Shown one piece after another: positions 24,216 through 31,095 of a stretch of DNA of 64,000 nucleotides. Position numbers and translations under genes: made by a program. The stretch lies in assembly GCF_900105215.1 (NCBI RefSeq), contig NZ_FOIP01000002.1:1240001-1304000 (forward strand). Direction: 5' to 3'. The stretch's first letter is position 1. Every line of letters starts with the position of its first letter. Under the pieces are notes generated by a model. The model made no database searches. It saw nothing but the letters and a program-made list of their open reading frames with translations, and had not been told where the DNA came from. Source of the DNA: Lacrimispora sphenoides. Lineage in GTDB: Bacteria > Bacillota > Clostridia > Lachnospirales > Lachnospiraceae.

Positions 24216-24917
24216 ATGAATAAACTAATATTTTTAGGTAGAGGTTCTGGATATCATTCTACAGAAACCAATACATCAGCATATATTAAAGAAAATGAAG
24301 CATTATTATTAATTGATTGTGGAGAAACGGTATTTAAAAAAATCTTAGAGAAAAATTTAATGAATGGGGTTAAGGAGGTTCATATATTAATAACTCATAT
24401 GCACTCAGATCATATAGGTTCATTAGGTGGATTTATTGGCTTTTGTTATTGGAAATATAAAATAGCAACAAAAGTATACTTTAATGAAAAAGAAAGAATG
24501 AAAGTATTTTTAGAGCTATTAGGCCTTAAAGAAAATGAAAGTTTTGAAATATTAGACTCCAATGAGAAAAGAATTGAATCATTGGGGTTAAATATAAACT
24601 CAAAAATAACTAAACATGTAAAGCCACTTAATACTTATTCGTATATTTTAAGGTTTGATATAGGAAATAGCATTTTTTATAGTGGAGATACCTATGAGAC
24701 TAATATCGATATCTTTAATTTTTTAAAGCATGGAAATTTAGTATATCATGATACATGTATAGATGATTCAAAAGACAGTGTTCATACATCATTAAGAAAA
24801 TTATGTGAATTAGTGCCTGAAGAATATAGAAGTCAAGTTTTTTGCATTCATATAGATGGGGAGAATTTTGATGAAAAGGCGAATAAACAGGGCTTTAGTA
24901 TAGTTAATATTGAATAG
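24216..24917 (+). CDS. MBL-fold hydrolase, RNase Z-like
   Basis: 233 residues. The first zinc motif is ILITHMHSDHIGSLGG (H-x-H-x-D-H), with LLIDCGETV before it and IFYSGDTYETNID after it. LGRGSGYHSTETNTSAYI at the N-terminus resembles RNase Z and related phosphodiesterases. The last His is in FCIHIDGENF. The substrate is unknown: it could cleave RNA ends or small phosphodiesters. AAAAGGAG precedes the ATG. Confidence 0.9.
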   Translation: MNKLIFLGRGSGYHSTETNTSAYIKENEALLLIDCGETVFKKILEKNLMNGVKEVHILITHMHSDHIGSLGGFIGFCYWKYKIATKVYFNEKERMKVFLELLGLKENESFEILDSNEKRIESLGLNINSKITKHVKPLNTYSYILRFDIGNSIFYSGDTYETNIDIFNFLKHGNLVYHDTCIDDSKDSVHTSLRKLCELVPEEYRSQVFCIHIDGENFDEKANKQGFSIVNIE

Positions 24918-25056
24918 AAGAAACTCATTTGAAGTAGTTACAGAGGGCTATGCTTTTCATTGATAAAGATGATAAGCATATAGGACAGATGAATTATAGG
25001 CAAATATAATTGAACGATAAAATCCGGTTTTCAAGTCGGTAGAAAGTGAGAATGTT

Positions 25057-25305
25057 ATGAAAAATGGTTTGCTAGATAGACTAATTACTATACAAGATTA
25101 TGGTAACTGTGATAAGGCAACGGATTCTGAGGATATGGCTGATTTTTTAATCGAGGTAATAGACGAGCTGCATTTATGCCCAGAAATAGACAAGACTGTA
25201 GAACGGCTAAAAATAATTATGGATGATGACAATATTAGATTTATAGATCAAGCAGTCAGAAGAGCTATAAATATCGTAAATGACGAATATGAAGATATTC
25301 TATAA
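25057..25305 (+). CDS. Hypothetical acidic protein (82 aa)
   Basis: 82 residues, very acidic and helical: MKNGLLDRLITIQDYGNCDK, then DMADFLIEVIDELHLCPEID and RAINIVNDEYEDIL. The ribosome site is weak (GAAAGTGAG). There is no recognised family. A second frame overlaps its end (25280-25522) but has no ribosome site. Confidence 0.5.
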   Translation: MKNGLLDRLITIQDYGNCDKATDSEDMADFLIEVIDELHLCPEIDKTVERLKIIMDDDNIRFIDQAVRRAINIVNDEYEDIL

Positions 25306-25481
25306 TGCTATGAAATGCTGTTTTCCTTGGAGGTATATGATTTTGGAAGGGATAGCATATATCTATGCAATTCCTTTATTTTGCGGAGGGGCGACTGAAA
25401 AGAATACACCTGCTTTCTTTCAAAAGCAAGGTGTATCTATGATAGTTAATTATGGCAAAAAGGGTCGTAAACATTGTAAAA

Positions 25482-26066
25482 TTATTTTTTCTCGGGGATT
25501 TCGGCAATTACACGGGAGGTAAGACCACTTACTCCCTTGAGTGCCAATGGATAAGTGTGAACTATAAAATTCCGGTTTTTATATTGCATTAATTTAGAAA
25601 GACTACTCAAATTCTCAACGATAAATGCATCATGATTGGCAAAAAGTTGATCTGCTTCGGCATGTTCCTTGCCTTTCCGTACACCTGCTATATCTATGCC
25701 CAGAATAGATATTTTTTTCTTAATTAGACTTTGAATCAACTCATGTGATAATTGTGGAGCCTGTTCAAAATATTCCTTTGAAGCATATCCGTACTTTTCT
25801 AAAATGCCTGTATGCAAAATCACAAAATTGCCTTCCTCAATTTCTTGCAAAGGAATATCTGATACTGTAATCTCTCTTTCCGTGACATGGTAAACGTCAA
25901 ATATTTTCCCTTTTCTTTCACAGTAATCCAAAGGGAATTCCTTATCCATTACATCAAAATGTGTTCCAAAATGACCAAATTTCTGTACTAAAATATCCTT
26001 ATTGTTGCTCCCAATGAGATTCTTAAAGGTTTCATTTTCAATTGGGATTGTTAGATCAATATACAT
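25482..26066 (-). CDS. Cyclase family protein (kynurenine formamidase-like)
   Basis: 194 residues of the PF04199 cyclase/formamidase fold. The metal site motif is seen as KFGHFGTHFDVMDKEFPLD, and ILHTG and GIDIAGVRKG follow. Members hydrolyse N-formylkynurenine or related amides and lactones; the exact substrate is unknown. AAGGAG precedes the ATG. It is transcribed away from a MarR-type regulator with shared promoter architecture and paired operators (26093-26169), so the regulator very likely controls it. Confidence 0.9.
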   Translation of the reverse strand: MYIDLTIPIENETFKNLIGSNNKDILVQKFGHFGTHFDVMDKEFPLDYCERKGKIFDVYHVTEREITVSDIPLQEIEEGNFVILHTGILEKYGYASKEYFEQAPQLSHELIQSLIKKKISILGIDIAGVRKGKEHAEADQLFANHDAFIVENLSSLSKLMQYKNRNFIVHTYPLALKGVSGLTSRVIAEIPEKK

Positions 26067-26092
26067 AGTGAATGCTCCTTATTATAATATAG

Positions 26093-26169
26093 TTTCCATG
26101 GAAATAATGTTATAATATAACTATTTCGCTTGACTGTCAAGAGTTTTAGAAATATAATTTACATGGAAA
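26093..26169. promoter_or_regulatory. Divergent promoters with twin MarR operators
   Basis: The centre TTGACTGTCAA (26130-26140) supplies overlapping -35 boxes for both directions. To the right, TTGACT, 17 bases, TATAAT (26153-26158). To the left, TTGACA, 17 bases, TATTAT (26112-26117 on the other strand). Just beyond each -10 lies a matching palindrome: TTTCCATGGAAA at 26093-26104 and TTTACATGGAAA at 26158-26169. The symmetry fits a MarR dimer repressing both genes. Confidence 0.8.
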
Positions 26170-26187
26170 CAAATAGTGAGGTGCAGT

Positions 26188-26655
26188 ATGAATAAAAACG
26201 CGAATCAAATTATTGAACAAATTCTTACCATTGTAAATCGCAGCAATATAAAAGACTTTTCAACATCTACATTCTACAATGGATTAACAAAAGAAGTTAG
26301 TGTCTATGATAATCTACAAGGGTTATCTTTGTCAGAACTGCATGTTATTGCCTATATTGGTAGTAATGAATTTACAAATGCTACAGATATTTCTCTTGGA
26401 ACGAGCATTACAAAGGGTGGAATTTCAAAAATTACAAACCGGTTAGTTACAAAAAAATTAATTGTGTGTGACTTTAAAGCGGGCAATAAAAAAGAAAAGT
26501 ATTACGCCTTAACAAAAGCCGGAAAAGAAGTATTTCTGCTCCATGAACAATTTCATCAAGAGTCATTAAATAAATTAATCAAATTAATAAGTTCTTTTTC
26601 AGAACATGAGTTAAGCATTCTGAAAAGGTTTTTTGACGGACTTGTAGAGATATAG
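26188..26655 (+). CDS. MarR family transcriptional regulator
   Basis: 155 residues from the ATG after GAGGTG. The winged helix is visible: LSLSELHVIAYIGSNEFTNA, then DISLGTSITKGGISKITNRL as the recognition part and EKYYALTKAGKEVFLLHEQ as wing and start of the dimer helix. MarR proteins are dimeric repressors released by small ligands. It is divergent from the cyclase gene with operator-like palindromes in between, so autoregulation and control of the cyclase are likely. Confidence 0.93.
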   Translation: MNKNANQIIEQILTIVNRSNIKDFSTSTFYNGLTKEVSVYDNLQGLSLSELHVIAYIGSNEFTNATDISLGTSITKGGISKITNRLVTKKLIVCDFKAGNKKEKYYALTKAGKEVFLLHEQFHQESLNKLIKLISSFSEHELSILKRFFDGLVEI

Positions 26656-26680
26656 AATGTCAATTAAGCCATCTAAAAGG

Positions 26681-26714
26681 AATGGACTTTCAGTAACAGA
26701 CTGTGAAGTCCATT
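26681..26714 (+). terminator. Hairpin after marR-type gene
   Basis: AATGGACTT pairs with AAGTCCATT, with an inner CAGT/ACTG stem. No T run is present, so termination is less certain. Confidence 0.5.
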
Positions 26715-26862
26715 AAAAGTTCAGTTTTATGTGTGCTCATGGTTGGCTTGCAGATACATCTATACGTAATATGTAAGAAGGGGATAAAAATGAAAATTGG
26801 ATATAAACAATAAAAATAGACATACTTATTTTACACAATAAAATAAGGAGTTGTATGAAAAT

Positions 26863-27297
26863 ATGAGAGAATCAGATACAATAAAACTGTTACGTGAGTG
26901 CGATGCAGGGATAAAAATGGGGGTTGCGTCAATTGATGAAGTTTTAGAATATGCCTATGATGATAAGCTGAAAAAATATCTGATTGACTGCAAAGATAAA
27001 CATGTTAAATTAAAAGAGGAAATTCGCACCCTCTTAGATGAACTTCATGACGACGGCAAAGAGCCGAACCCAATGGCTAAAGGTATGTCGTGGATAAAAA
27101 CAAATGTGAAATTGATTATGAAGGAGTCAGATCATACAATTGCTGATTTGATAACTGATGGATGCAATATGGGCGTAAAATCGCTCAATAAGTATCTAAA
27201 CCAGTATAAGGCGGCTGACGAAAAGCCTAAAGATATTACGAAACGGCTTATTAGCCTTGAAGAAAAGCTTTCCGAAGATATGCATCAGTTTTTGTGA
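26863..27297 (+). CDS. Four-helix bundle protein (ferritin-like, DUF2383-type)
   Basis: 144 residues from the ATG twelve bases after AAGGAG. It is nearly all helix: TIKLLRECDAGIKMGVASID, YLIDCKDKHVKLKEEIRTLL, SWIKTNVKLIMKESDHTIAD and CNMGVKSLNKYLNQYK. The layout, including D-x-H and E-containing helix pairs, resembles DUF2383/PA2169 four-helix proteins. Metal binding is possible but unproven. It lies upstream of the Cys-rich peptide and rtcB. Confidence 0.75.
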   Translation: MRESDTIKLLRECDAGIKMGVASIDEVLEYAYDDKLKKYLIDCKDKHVKLKEEIRTLLDELHDDGKEPNPMAKGMSWIKTNVKLIMKESDHTIADLITDGCNMGVKSLNKYLNQYKAADEKPKDITKRLISLEEKLSEDMHQFL

Positions 27298-27430
27298 GAA
27301 AAAAAGAAATTGAGACATGTGTTTTCAGTGATACATGTCTTGATTCCTACATATTGTTAAATGCTTAGTATGGGCTGAAAGAAGTTGGTAGGAGTGAAAG
27401 AATGGTGAAACGAAAACTGAAGGTGTAAAT

Positions 27431-27616
27431 ATGGCTAAAGATAGAGAAACTCCCTGCAAATATTACATATGCGCGGGAAAGTGCGAGAAGGGGCGAGAGG
27501 CAGATCATAAAGGATACTGTCAAAAATGTGATAAATATTTACCTCGTGCCAGGGTAAGACATATAAATATAAAGAAGAAAAAGTTGGATAAGATCAAGAG
27601 GAATGAAAGGGAATAA
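27431..27616 (+). CDS. Cys-rich small protein coupled to RtcB
   Basis: 61 residues. MAKDRETPCKYYICAGKCEK and DHKGYCQKCDKYLPR give five Cys in a pattern suggesting a zinc knuckle, followed by a basic tail, KKKKLDKIKRNERE, suited to RNA binding. The stop codon overlaps the rtcB start (TAATG), so the two are translationally coupled. A fragment of the same gene near 1877, close to an rtcB fragment, shows that the pair travels together. A partner role in RNA repair is an inference. Confidence 0.8.
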   Translation: MAKDRETPCKYYICAGKCEKGREADHKGYCQKCDKYLPRARVRHINIKKKKLDKIKRNERE

Positions 27617-28821
27617 TGATAGGATTAAAAGGAAAATATAACGAAGCAAAAATATTTACAGATGTTGTAGATGAGGCATCAATAGCACAGGTAATGCTTT
27701 TATTAAATCAAGAATTTGTTGCTGGAAGCAAAATAAGATTAATGCCAGACATTCACGCTGGGGCTGGTTGTACCATTGGTACTACGATGACCATTACTGA
27801 CAAGATTGTTCCTAACCTTGTTGGAGTGGATATAGGGTGTGGGATGGAATGTGTCCAGATTAAAGAAAAACACATCGAATTGCAGAAACTAGATAAATTA
27901 ATTTATGAAAAGATTCCATCAGGCTTCAATGTTAGAACTAAAACGCACAGATATTTTGACAAATGCCAAATTGAAGAATTATATTGTGTAGACAAGGTAA
28001 ATTTAGATAGAGCTGAGAGGAGCCTTGGATCACTTGGTGGTGGTAATCACTTTATTGAGTGTAATAAGGATGATGATGGCAATATTTATATAGTTGTTCA
28101 TTCCGGGAGCCGTCATCTTGGGCTTGAAGTGGCTAATTTTTATCAAAATCAAGCATATGAGGTGTTAAATGGCTCATCGTCTTCTGACAGAGAGAACCTA
28201 ATTGATGAGTTGAAGAAACAAGGCAGAGAGAATGAAATTCAGAAGGCATTGTCAGATCTGAAAAATGTGAAAAGAACAAATGTACCAAAGCAACTTGCTT
28301 ACGTAAGCGGAAAATTATTTGAGCAGTATATCCATGATATGAAAATAGTACAGGAGTTTGCGATGTATAACCGTCAGGCAATGATGGATGAGATAATTAA
28401 AGGAATGGGAGTTCGTGTAACTCAACAATTTACAACAATTCACAATTATATAGATGTAAACAATATGATTCTCCGGAAAGGGGCTGTATCAGCCCAAATT
28501 GGAGAACGCTTGATTATTCCTATAAATATGAGGGATGGCAGCCTAGTATGTATTGGAAAGGGAAATGATGACTGGAATCAATCTGCCCCACATGGAGCTG
28601 GTAGATTAATGAGTAGGTCGCAAGCAAAAGAGACGTTTACTGTATCAGAGTTTAAAAAGCAAATGAATGGAATTTATACGACATCAGTAAATAAAGAAAC
28701 TTTAGACGAATGCCCAATGGCATATAAAGGTATGGAAGACATCGTAAATAACATTGCTGCTACTGTAGATATTGAAAGCGTCATCAAACCGATTTACAAT
28801 TTCAAAGCTGGCGGCGAATGA
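27616..28821 (+). CDS. rtcB: RNA 3'-phosphate ligase RtcB
   Basis: 401 residues. RtcB joins RNA 2',3'-cyclic phosphate or 3'-phosphate ends to 5'-OH ends using GTP and Mn2+. The active site motifs are all present: MPDIHAGAGCTIGTTM, VGVDIGCGMEC with the metal-binding Cys, LGSLGGGNHFIE, VVHSGSRHLG, HNYIDVNN and SAPHGAGRLMSR with the His that is guanylylated. The length matches the shorter RtcB2-like group. It starts on the stop codon of the Cys-rich gene. On a mobile island it may repair tRNA or rRNA cut by toxins or defence nucleases. Confidence 0.95.
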   Translation: MIGLKGKYNEAKIFTDVVDEASIAQVMLLLNQEFVAGSKIRLMPDIHAGAGCTIGTTMTITDKIVPNLVGVDIGCGMECVQIKEKHIELQKLDKLIYEKIPSGFNVRTKTHRYFDKCQIEELYCVDKVNLDRAERSLGSLGGGNHFIECNKDDDGNIYIVVHSGSRHLGLEVANFYQNQAYEVLNGSSSSDRENLIDELKKQGRENEIQKALSDLKNVKRTNVPKQLAYVSGKLFEQYIHDMKIVQEFAMYNRQAMMDEIIKGMGVRVTQQFTTIHNYIDVNNMILRKGAVSAQIGERLIIPINMRDGSLVCIGKGNDDWNQSAPHGAGRLMSRSQAKETFTVSEFKKQMNGIYTTSVNKETLDECPMAYKGMEDIVNNIAATVDIESVIKPIYNFKAGGE

Positions 28822-28844
28822 AATAACTATTCTAAGGGGTATGG

Positions 28845-29048
28845 GTGAAGGAGGTAGAGAATTTCTCTGTGTTGAGAAAAGGTGATAGGGTAAGAAAATA
28901 TAATCGAGAAGACGGCTCATTTAAAGATGGTACAATAGATAAGGGTACAATATTTGGTTTGGCTTATGTAAAATGGAATGACGATGCAGATCATATTGAT
29001 ATGAGTGTTAACTTATATGATGTTGTAAAGCTAAAAGAGAATAAATAA
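28845..29048 (+). CDS. Small SH3-like protein (67 aa), start uncertain
   Basis: About 67 residues if the GTG at 28845 is used; AAGGAGG just inside that frame could instead serve a later GTG or TTG. The core VLRKGDRVRKYNREDGSFKD then KGTIFGLAYVKWNDD looks like a short SH3/KOW-like barrel. It lies 23 bases after rtcB and is probably co-transcribed. The function is unknown. Confidence 0.55.
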   Translation: MKEVENFSVLRKGDRVRKYNREDGSFKDGTIDKGTIFGLAYVKWNDDADHIDMSVNLYDVVKLKENK

Positions 29049-29076
29049 AAGAACTGTTTCTTATAAGGTAAATACT

Positions 29077-29640
29077 ATGGATAAAACAGTTTTAGTTGAA
29101 ATTGACAGAACGATAAAAGAAATTTGGAAAGTAGACGTAAAAAGCGATTATGATAAATATCGCCTTTTACGAGAAGATAGTCTAAAGTGTGCATTATATT
29201 ATCATATGAGAAGAAAACTGGATAGCATTTTAAAAGAGAACAATCTTCGTATATACCCAGAATATTATATAAATATGGGAGGACTAAAATATCGTCCAGA
29301 TATCGTGATTGTAAAAGTAGGTAGTGAAGAAAAACGATTCTTGAAAGATATGATCACAGAAATTGTTGCAATTATTGAGTTAAAATATGAATATGGAAAC
29401 TCTCAGGGTACAGCAAATGTTATTAAACGTGATATCCAAAAAATGAAAGAATATAGACAGAAGATGAAACTGGATTGCCAGTGTTATTTTGCTGTGATTT
29501 ATGAGGAAGAACGTGATTATTTAAACTGGACTGATAAGCGCACATCGAATAGATGGGGAAGGGGCTGTTTGACAGAGATGAATGCTGGATATATTAATGG
29601 CGAAATGACGTTTGAAGTCAATTCTTATAATAATTTGTGA
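29077..29640 (+). CDS. PD-(D/E)XK nuclease-like protein
   Basis: 187 residues. KYRPDIVIVKVG followed about 25 residues later by TEIVAIIELKYEYGN gives the D...(E)xK spacing of restriction-like nucleases, and IKRDIQKMKEYRQK continues with a typical helix. The N-terminal helix LKCALYYHMRRKLDSILKE fits the same fold. A nuclease role is an inference from motif layout; no family name is certain. It is close behind rtcB and the SH3-like gene, so it could be part of the same cassette. Confidence 0.65.
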   Translation: MDKTVLVEIDRTIKEIWKVDVKSDYDKYRLLREDSLKCALYYHMRRKLDSILKENNLRIYPEYYINMGGLKYRPDIVIVKVGSEEKRFLKDMITEIVAIIELKYEYGNSQGTANVIKRDIQKMKEYRQKMKLDCQCYFAVIYEEERDYLNWTDKRTSNRWGRGCLTEMNAGYINGEMTFEVNSYNNL

Positions 29641-29671
29641 GTTGGTTTCCGATTTCGTTTAAGCCGAAGTC

Positions 29672-29705
29672 AGAAAGACGATAGATTTATTCACTATCGT
29701 CTTTC
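29672..29705 (+). terminator. Strong hairpin terminator
   Basis: AGAAAGACGATAG pairs perfectly with CTATCGTCTTTCT around an eight-base loop, 30 bases after the nuclease-like gene. Confidence 0.75.
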
Positions 29706-29832
29706 TTTGCGTCTTAGGCTATACGACTTTGGTTATAAGAACATCGTACCAAGTGACGCGTATGAGAAAATTAAGAGTTATTTATAGCCAAGAAATGGTT
29801 CTTTAAATTGAGAAATGGGGAAATGATTAAAG

Positions 29833-29997
29833 ATGATAGCCGGTAAAGATTTATGGTGGTACGATTATTATAAATATGGATATACAGAAGAAGATTTTGA
29901 AGATAATGTGGTAGCTGACATTGAATGGGAAGAGGTTGTTGAACCAAAGGTGCTGCCAGAAAACATTGAAAGAAATTTTGATAGAAGACATAAATAA
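29833..29997 (+). CDS. Acidic small protein (54 aa)
   Basis: 54 residues beginning MIAGKDLWWYDYYKYGYTEE and ending LPENIERNFDRRHK, rich in Glu, Asp and aromatics. A weak ribosome site (GGGGAAATG) precedes it. It ends in a bidirectional hairpin shared with the cold-shock gene. The function is unknown. Confidence 0.5.
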   Translation: MIAGKDLWWYDYYKYGYTEEDFEDNVVADIEWEEVVEPKVLPENIERNFDRRHK

Positions 29998-30027
29998 AAA
30001 AGACCACTTATAAGCAGTCTTTTTTAT
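29996..30027. terminator. Bidirectional terminator
   Basis: AAAAAAGAC and GTCTTTTTT enclose a CTTATAAG centre. It serves the acidic small protein gene on one strand and the cold-shock gene on the other. Confidence 0.75.
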
Positions 30028-30035
30028 CACTTGGT

Positions 30036-30236
30036 TTATGCAAGACGAACATTAACAGCCTGTGGCCCACGATTACCTTCTGCTACATCAAATGTTACAG
30101 ACTGTCCCTCATCTAATGACTTATAACCGTCCATAGCCAGGCCTGAAAAATGAACGAAATATTCGGTGCCTCGCCCGTCGCTGATAAAGCCAAATCCTTT
30201 TTGTGCATTAAACCATTTTACTGTACCTTTATTCAT
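30036..30236 (-). CDS. Cold-shock protein, CspA family
   Basis: 66 residues, the standard CSD length. [18 protein letters not shown] contains RNP1 and [17 protein letters not shown] contains RNP2. CSPs bind single-stranded RNA and DNA and melt mRNA structure. AAGGAGG precedes the ATG. The leader of about 120 bases has a long stem (30283-30334) and a good promoter (30363-30391), typical of genes controlled after transcription by temperature. It is carried on the island. Confidence 0.95.
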   Translation of the reverse strand: MNKGTVKWFNAQKGFGFISDGRGTEYFVHFSGLAMDGYKSLDEGQSVTFDVAEGNRGPQAVNVRLA

Positions 30237-30282
30237 GAAAGATACCTCCTTAAATAAAAATTATATTTGTTAAAACCAAAAA

Positions 30283-30334
30283 TCGCATATATAAGTAAAT
30301 CATCAATAGAATAATGACTTACGTATATATGCGA
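30283..30334 (-). promoter_or_regulatory. Long leader hairpin of the cold-shock gene
   Basis: On the minus strand TCGCATATATACGTAAGTCA pairs with a matching arm to form a stem of about 21 bp with two mismatches and a ten-base loop, followed by TTTTTGGTTTT. It could act as an RNA thermometer or an attenuator. Confidence 0.6.
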
Positions 30335-30362
30335 AATCAAGACTTTATTAAAATACTATTTT

Positions 30363-30391
30363 AACATAACACAATAATTAGTATAAGTCAA
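30363..30391 (-). promoter_or_regulatory. Promoter of the cold-shock gene
   Basis: On the minus strand TTGACT (30386-30391), a 17-base spacer and TATGTT (30363-30368). Confidence 0.65.
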
Positions 30392-30498
30392 TAGAGGATT
30401 ATAAGAAAAAAGGTATATGTAATAAAAGAAATCTATAAGAGCATGTAGAGTATTTAAAACAATAACCAAAGGAGAAATACAACCTTGTAAGGAGGATA

Positions 30499-30534
30499 AA
30501 AAACTCCCTGCAAGCTTTGCCTACAAGGAGTGCT
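30499..30534 (-). terminator. Terminator of the secreted Gly-rich protein gene
   Basis: On the minus strand ACTCC pairs with GGAGT around an inner GCAAAGCTTGC palindrome and is followed by six Ts. Confidence 0.65.
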
Positions 30535-30562
30535 TTTTAATTTCTCGTTTGTTTGTCAGGGA

Positions 30563-30892
30563 TTATCTTCCGCAACCACGACCGCCGAAGCCTCTTCCTC
30601 CAAAGCTGCCGCCGTTTGCCACACAGTAATCGTACATTTTAACATAATATCCCCTGTCAGCAGAAGCAATATCGCCGTCTGCGATCGCCTTGTCGAGATT
30701 GGCCTCAAAATCTTCTTGGCTTAAAAAGTTTCCGTTGGCATCTCTCATCAGGTCATACCCTAAGCCGCCGCAAGCGCCATAGGCGGCGGCCTCTGTTTTG
30801 TACCGTGTATTTGTAGGAGCTGCAAATGCAACTGTTGCCATAGACAGTGCCAATACTACTACTGATACGAGTGAAATTAGTTTCTTCATCAT
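30563..30892 (-). CDS. Secreted protein with Gly/Arg-rich tail
   Basis: 109 residues, with the start at the ATG after GAAAGAGG; an upstream in-frame extension has no ribosome site. A classical signal peptide is present (MMKKLISLVSVVVLALSMAT then VAFAA), cleaved near VAFA-A. The mature part contains a YGACGG motif, DLMRDANGNFLSQEDFEANL and a tail of SFGGRGFGGRGCGR. Two or three Cys could form a disulfide or bind metal. The family is not recognised. Confidence 0.7.
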   Translation of the reverse strand: MMKKLISLVSVVVLALSMATVAFAAPTNTRYKTEAAAYGACGGLGYDLMRDANGNFLSQEDFEANLDKAIADGDIASADRGYYVKMYDYCVANGGSFGGRGFGGRGCGR

Positions 30893-31095
30893 ATTAACTA
30901 CCTCTTTCTTAATATATCTGCATTTTACTAGCATACATAAAGGATAATATTATTATGTGTAGATAGTATGGAGAAATTGTAGAAATAAAACTATTTTGAG
31001 AAGAAAATCGTCATCATAGGGTAAGACTTTTGTTTTAGTTTATCAAAGCACTCTGTGATAAGCATTGTCCACAGAGTGCTTTGATATTTTACCAA

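Noticed and set aside
25280..25522. 80-codon frame overlapping the end of the 25057 gene
   Set aside because: No ribosome site and it runs into the 3' end of the convergent cyclase gene; composition is not protein-like throughout.
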